Positions 5,617-7,739 of a stretch of 7,739 nucleotides of DNA are shown one piece after another. Source of the stretch: Minisyncoccota bacterium (GTDB lineage: Bacteria; Patescibacteriota; Minisyncoccia; Minisyncoccales; Minisyncoccaceae). Each line of letters starts with the position of its first letter. Position 1 is the stretch's first letter. Under the pieces are notes generated by a model that saw only the letters and a list, made by a program, of their open reading frames with translations, searched no databases and was not told where the DNA came from. The translations under genes were made by a program, and so were the position numbers. The DNA lies in contig JAQTWS010000022.1 in assembly GCA_028689175.1 (NCBI GenBank), positions 1-7,739 on the forward strand, in the 5' to 3' direction.

Positions 5617-5642
5617 AATAGCATATAATTTAAAAAATTCAA
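5615..5642 (-). promoter_or_regulatory. Promoter of dnaB (minus strand)
   Basis: Read on the minus strand, TTGAAT (5642-5637), a 16-bp spacer and TATTAT (5620-5615) predict a start near 5608, two bases before the dnaB ATG at 5606-5604. The -10 box overlaps that of the divergent glycosyltransferase promoter, so the two probably compete for polymerase. Confidence 0.5.
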
Positions 5643-5647
5643 TCAAT

Positions 5648-6787
5648 ATGAAAGTTGGATTTATTTGTTTTCATTCTTTTGTTAATCCAGGAGGAGTTAA
5701 AAATCACATATTAGGATTATCGAAGGAATTTGAAAAAAGGGGAATAGAAACAAAGATTATTATACCTAGAAGAAAATTTAATGAAAATTATGGAAAAAAA
5801 GTGATCATCATGGGAATGTCTTTGCCTTTTAATATAGGCGGGACTCAAGGTGATTTTTGCATGAATTTAAACCCTTTTGCTATTTACAAAATTCTAAAAA
5901 AAGAAAATTTTGATGTTTTGCATTTTCATAATTTTGTTGTTCCATCAGCCTGGCAGATTTTAAAAATGCAAAAAAAATTAAAACATCCGACATGTAATGT
6001 ATTAACATTTCATGCTAATTTGGACGGGATATCTTTATTAAAAAGCATGCCATATTTTTCTAAAATATTTGTCAAAAAATTGAACCAGAGTATGGATGGA
6101 ATTATAGGTGTTGCTAGCTTAATTTTAAGATTTTTTAGGGGCTATGAAAACCCAATGAAAATAATCGCAAATGGGATAAATCTAGAAGAGTTTAATCCAA
6201 ACATTAAGGGGTATAAGAAATTTGATGATGGAAAGATAAACATTCTTTTTGTTGGCAGAATAGAAGAGAGAAAAGGCTTGGTTTATTTGCTTGAGGCTTA
6301 TAAAATACTTCAAGAAAAACATGATAATTTAAGGTTGATTATTATAGGGGACGGGCCTCTTAGAAAAGATTGCGAGAGGTTTGTTAAGTGTAGCGGCCTT
6401 AAAGACGTTGTTTTTGAAGGGCAGATAGAAGATGGGGCAATAGCTAAATATTTTAATAGCTCTCATATATTTTGTAGTCCAGCTATTTTTGGAGAAAGTT
6501 TTGGTATTGTTTTACTTGAGGCAATGGCATGTAAAAAACCAGTTTGTGGTTTTAGTAATTTAGGATATAAAGAACTTTTAGAAGGAACAAAAGGGGAGGC
6601 ATTTTTAGCTGAACCAAGAAATTCTATTAAACTTGCATCTATTTTGGAACGATTAATTACAGACGAAAAATTAAGAAAAGAAATGGGTGAATGGGGATAT
6701 GAAACTGCAAAGAAGTATTCTTGGGAAAAAATAGCTGATCAAGTGTTGGAATTTTATGAACAGTGTAGAAAGAACAAAATTGACTGA
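5648..6787 (+). CDS. GT4-family glycosyltransferase (GT-B fold, PimA-like)
   Basis: This 379-residue retaining glycosyltransferase would transfer a sugar from a nucleotide-sugar donor to a lipid or polysaccharide acceptor at the inner face of the membrane. The N-terminal Rossmann half (1-~170) has the glycine-rich acceptor-side loop NPGGVKNH (13-20) and VLHFHN (90-95). The C-terminal half begins after IIANGINLEEFNP (172-184), with FVGRIEERKG (201-210; Arg204 and Lys209 are the usual donor-phosphate contacts), IIIGDGP (231-237) and the EX7E motif Glu283-Glu291 in a GESFGIVLLEAMA context. The overall pattern is near phosphatidyl-myo-inositol mannosyltransferase-like members, but the acceptor is not predictable. 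The ATG at 5648 starts the canonical beta strand MKVGFICFHS; the longer in-frame TTG at 5588 lies inside dnaB and upstream of the predicted transcript start. There is no Shine-Dalgarno and no terminator hairpin before the next gene. Confidence 0.92.
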   Translation: MKVGFICFHSFVNPGGVKNHILGLSKEFEKRGIETKIIIPRRKFNENYGKKVIIMGMSLPFNIGGTQGDFCMNLNPFAIYKILKKENFDVLHFHNFVVPSAWQILKMQKKLKHPTCNVLTFHANLDGISLLKSMPYFSKIFVKKLNQSMDGIIGVASLILRFFRGYENPMKIIANGINLEEFNPNIKGYKKFDDGKINILFVGRIEERKGLVYLLEAYKILQEKHDNLRLIIIGDGPLRKDCERFVKCSGLKDVVFEGQIEDGAIAKYFNSSHIFCSPAIFGESFGIVLLEAMACKKPVCGFSNLGYKELLEGTKGEAFLAEPRNSIKLASILERLITDEKLRKEMGEWGYETAKKYSWEKIADQVLEFYEQCRKNKID

Positions 6788-6824
6788 ATTTTAATTTTAT
6801 ATTACGCTTATATCTAGCACTATC

Positions 6825-6830
6825 AAGGAG
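6825..6830 (+). promoter_or_regulatory. Strong Shine-Dalgarno for the gene at 6836
   Basis: AAGGAG lies 5 bases before the ATG at 6836 and fixes the start. It contrasts with the missing Shine-Dalgarno of most other genes here. Confidence 0.75.
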
Positions 6831-6835
6831 ATGAA

Positions 6836-7051
6836 ATGAGCAAAAACAGAGTTTGGGTTGTTGGTAGAACTCCAGATGAGCGTCTACTTATTAACGAAGT
6901 AAGAATTGTGGAAGAATATACTGGAGAAACAAATCTTAAAGAAGGTATTGTAGAAGTCATACCCATAAAACTATCCCAAAAGAAAACTATTTTGCTTTAT
7001 TGTTCTCAAGTATTTAAAGGAAGAGATCTTTTTCAAGACTCTTCTTTTTAA
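6836..7051 (+). CDS. Small 71-residue protein, function unknown
   Basis: The protein is not recognised. It is soluble, with no membrane segment or signal peptide. The composition, with alternating hydrophobic stretches at RVWVVGR (5-11), LLINEVRIVEEY (17-28), GIVEVIPIKL (37-46) and TILLYCSQVF (51-60), suggests a small mostly beta-strand fold. It holds a single cysteine (Cys56). Support for a real gene is good: a strong AAGGAG, a stop codon inside the tract of a hairpin terminator (7016-7050), and codon use in keeping with an expressed gene. It starts 48 bp after the glycosyltransferase without an intervening terminator, so it may be read from that promoter. The nearest promoter-like sequence (TTGACT at 6780) has no well-spaced -10 box. 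No partner or pathway can be inferred. Confidence 0.7.
   Translation: MSKNRVWVVGRTPDERLLINEVRIVEEYTGETNLKEGIVEVIPIKLSQKKTILLYCSQVFKGRDLFQDSSF
7016..7050 (+). terminator. Intrinsic terminator at the end of the 71-residue gene
   Basis: AAAGGAAGAG at 7016-7025 pairs with CTCTTC and following T residues (7039-7048). The stem continues past a bulged A with TCTT (7027-7030) and AAGA (7035-7038) around the loop TTTC. The T-run at 7045-7049 overlaps the TAA stop (7049-7051). The last residues of the protein are thus constrained by the hairpin. Confidence 0.7.
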
Positions 7052-7052
7052 T

Positions 7053-7081
7053 TTGACTAAAAATAAAAATAATAATATGTT
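7053..7081 (+). promoter_or_regulatory. Possible promoter of the 60-residue gene
   Basis: TTGACT at 7053-7058 begins three bases after the preceding terminator tract. The best-spaced -10 candidate is the poor TATGTT at 7076-7081 (17 bp); a better-looking TAATAT at 7073-7078 is only 14 bp away. Either would put the transcript start within a few bases of the ATG at 7086, so the mRNA may be leaderless. Confidence 0.35.
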
Positions 7082-7085
7082 TTAA

Positions 7086-7268
7086 ATGGAAGTAAAAATG
7101 CTGTCAAAAATTTTTGGAAAGAATGTGGTAGCGCTGGAGCTTATACGTTCCCTGTATTCTACTGTGCTCTTTCGCGAAGAAGGAGCAAAAGAACCGCTTC
7201 TTTACTATTACAAAACAGTGAGTGTGCCCATAAAGGGCGGAGGAAAGGTGAATATTTATTATGAATGA
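7086..7268 (+). CDS. Small 60-residue protein, function unknown
   Basis: The protein is not recognised. It has 60 residues from ATG 7086, or 56 from the ATG at 7098, which has a weak GGAAG a few bases upstream; the choice is open. The sequence is soluble and basic, with an amphipathic first half (KIFGKNVVALELIRSLYSTV, 8-27), a stretch ending in three tyrosines (40-42) and a glycine-rich basic turn, IKGGGKVNIYY, near the end. Its codons are visibly richer in G and C than those of the neighbours, for example gcgctggagc and ttcgcgaag, which could mean recent arrival or strong constraint. It ends one base before the convergent cysS stop, and a terminator hairpin covers the last codons. No function or partner can be claimed. 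Confidence 0.6.
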   Translation: MEVKMLSKIFGKNVVALELIRSLYSTVLFREEGAKEPLLYYYKTVSVPIKGGGKVNIYYE

Positions 7269-7286
7269 TTAATGTTCACCTTTTTT
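7244..7286 (+). terminator. Terminator spanning the convergent gene ends
   Basis: AAAGGTGAATATT at 7244-7256 pairs with AATGTTCACCTTT at 7271-7283 (13 bp with one G-U pair), with a few further pairs inside, followed by a six-T run at 7281-7286. It lies entirely within the 3' ends of the 60-residue gene and cysS, both of which end in its loop region. On the minus strand the tract is only UUU, so it mainly serves the plus strand. Confidence 0.75.
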
Positions 7287-7739
7287 AATTAAAAAGCCGC
7301 CTTCTTCATCCTTAATTGTATAACCCTTGTTTTCAATTATTTTTCTAATTTCATCTGATTTTTCAAAGTTTTTTTCTTTACGATAAACTTCTCTTTCATT
7401 AGCTAGACTAATAACCTCTTCAGGAACTTCGATTTTTTCTTGCTTAAGATTTAAACTAAAAACTTTATCAAAATCTAAAATAAGATCATATTTTTCTTTG
7501 TCTGATATATGATCATCCTTGATTATATCCCAAACAAGAGCAAGAGCTTTAGGCATATCTAGATCATTATTAATATAATCTAAAAATTTCTTAGTATATA
7601 TTTCTTTTAATTCAGGATTTTTAGGTCCAGAAAATAAACTAAGTTCGTTAATTTTATCCCTTAATTTATTCAAACTAATTCTAGCTCCTTCTATACTTTC
7701 TTCGCTATAATTTAGTTTTGATCTATAATGTGCTGTTAG
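7269..7739 (-). CDS. cysS: Cysteinyl-tRNA synthetase, C-terminal part (partial)
   Basis: The enzyme charges tRNA-Cys with cysteine in the cytosol. Only the last 157 residues are in the window; the frame stays open to the right edge, so the catalytic core with its zinc site, HIGH and KMSKS motifs lies outside. Visible are the stretch LTAHYRSKLNYSEES at the edge, which matches the end of the catalytic region leading into the anticodon-binding helices, then the DALR-type helical bundle, and the C-terminal segment with the typical pattern R-x-K-x-F-x-x-S-D-x-I-R, a KGYTIKDEEGG turn and a final LIKKGEH. A TTG at 7673 is an internal Leu codon, not a start. The gene is convergent with the 60-residue gene with no gap. 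Confidence 0.93.
   Translation of the reverse strand, partial: LTAHYRSKLNYSEESIEGARISLNKLRDKINELSLFSGPKNPELKEIYTKKFLDYINNDLDMPKALALVWDIIKDDHISDKEKYDLILDFDKVFSLNLKQEKIEVPEEVISLANEREVYRKEKNFEKSDEIRKIIENKGYTIKDEEGGFLIKKGEH

Noticed and set aside
5588..5647. TTG start adding 20 residues to the glycosyltransferase
   Set aside because: It begins inside dnaB and overlaps the predicted promoter; the canonical first beta strand starts at the ATG at 5648.
6836..7268. Toxin-antitoxin pair
   Set aside because: The two small genes are separated by a terminator and probably have separate promoters, neither resembles a known toxin or DNA-binding antitoxin, and there is no overlap.
7671..7673. TTG as a start of a 134-residue gene on the minus strand
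   Set aside because: The frame continues without a stop to the window edge and its upstream residues match cysteinyl-tRNA synthetase, so the gene is a partial cysS and this codon is an internal Leu.
1..7739. Genetic code 25 (TGA read as Gly)
   Set aside because: The protease, glycosyltransferase and 60-residue gene end cleanly at TGA at family-appropriate or terminator-supported points, and no recognised gene has an internal TGA.
1..7739. CRISPR array, insertion sequence, prophage or defence island
   Set aside because: No regularly spaced repeats, no transposase or integrase, no terminal inverted repeats and no known defence domains are visible.

Overview
The window is AT-rich bacterial DNA with very short spacers, minimal leaders, and small ribosomal proteins. 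It is most like a reduced-genome Patescibacteria (Candidate Phyla Radiation) bacterium, probably on the Parcubacteria side. TGA ends several genes here (site-2 protease, glycosyltransferase, the 60-residue protein), so the organism does not use genetic code 25, which argues against Gracilibacteria and Absconditabacteria. The lineage is inferred from style and composition and was not tested by a search.

Left part (1-1031): a self-contained non-coding RNA unit at about 36-192. It has a sigma70-type promoter whose predicted start falls at the foot of a long interrupted hairpin, a large asymmetric central bubble, and a hairpin plus U-tract at the end. The architecture resembles 6S RNA. It is followed by a small three-helix membrane protein of unknown function (255-593) with a strong Shine-Dalgarno, then an unrecognised 44-residue protein (650-784) that appears to be leaderless, and on the minus strand a zinc-ribbon form of ribosomal protein bL28 (810-1031).

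Middle (1107-3795): a tightly coupled three-gene operon made entirely of membrane proteins. It encodes a site-2 (M50) metalloprotease, an amino-acid permease of the aromatic/APC type (ATGA overlap), and a divergent CaCA-type cation exchanger (2-bp gap). Ribosomal protein bL21 follows from its own promoter (3869-4183), then the replicative helicase DnaB on the minus strand (4203-5606), sharing a bidirectional terminator with bL21. A GT4 glycosyltransferase (5648-6787) is divergent from dnaB.

Right part (6788-7739): two small unrecognised proteins (6836-7051 and 7086-7268), each ending inside a hairpin terminator, and the C-terminal part of cysteinyl-tRNA synthetase on the minus strand, running off the right edge.

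Two themes recur. First, terminators are folded into the 3' ends of genes, with stop codons inside the hairpin or its tract and the next promoter starting almost immediately. Second, initiation looks mixed: most housekeeping genes have no Shine-Dalgarno, and some have a predicted transcript start within a few bases of the ATG, whereas two unknown genes carry strong Shine-Dalgarno sequences. Most of the window is ordinary housekeeping sequence. The RNA at 36-192, the small unknown proteins and the altered exchanger motifs are the parts worth a second look.
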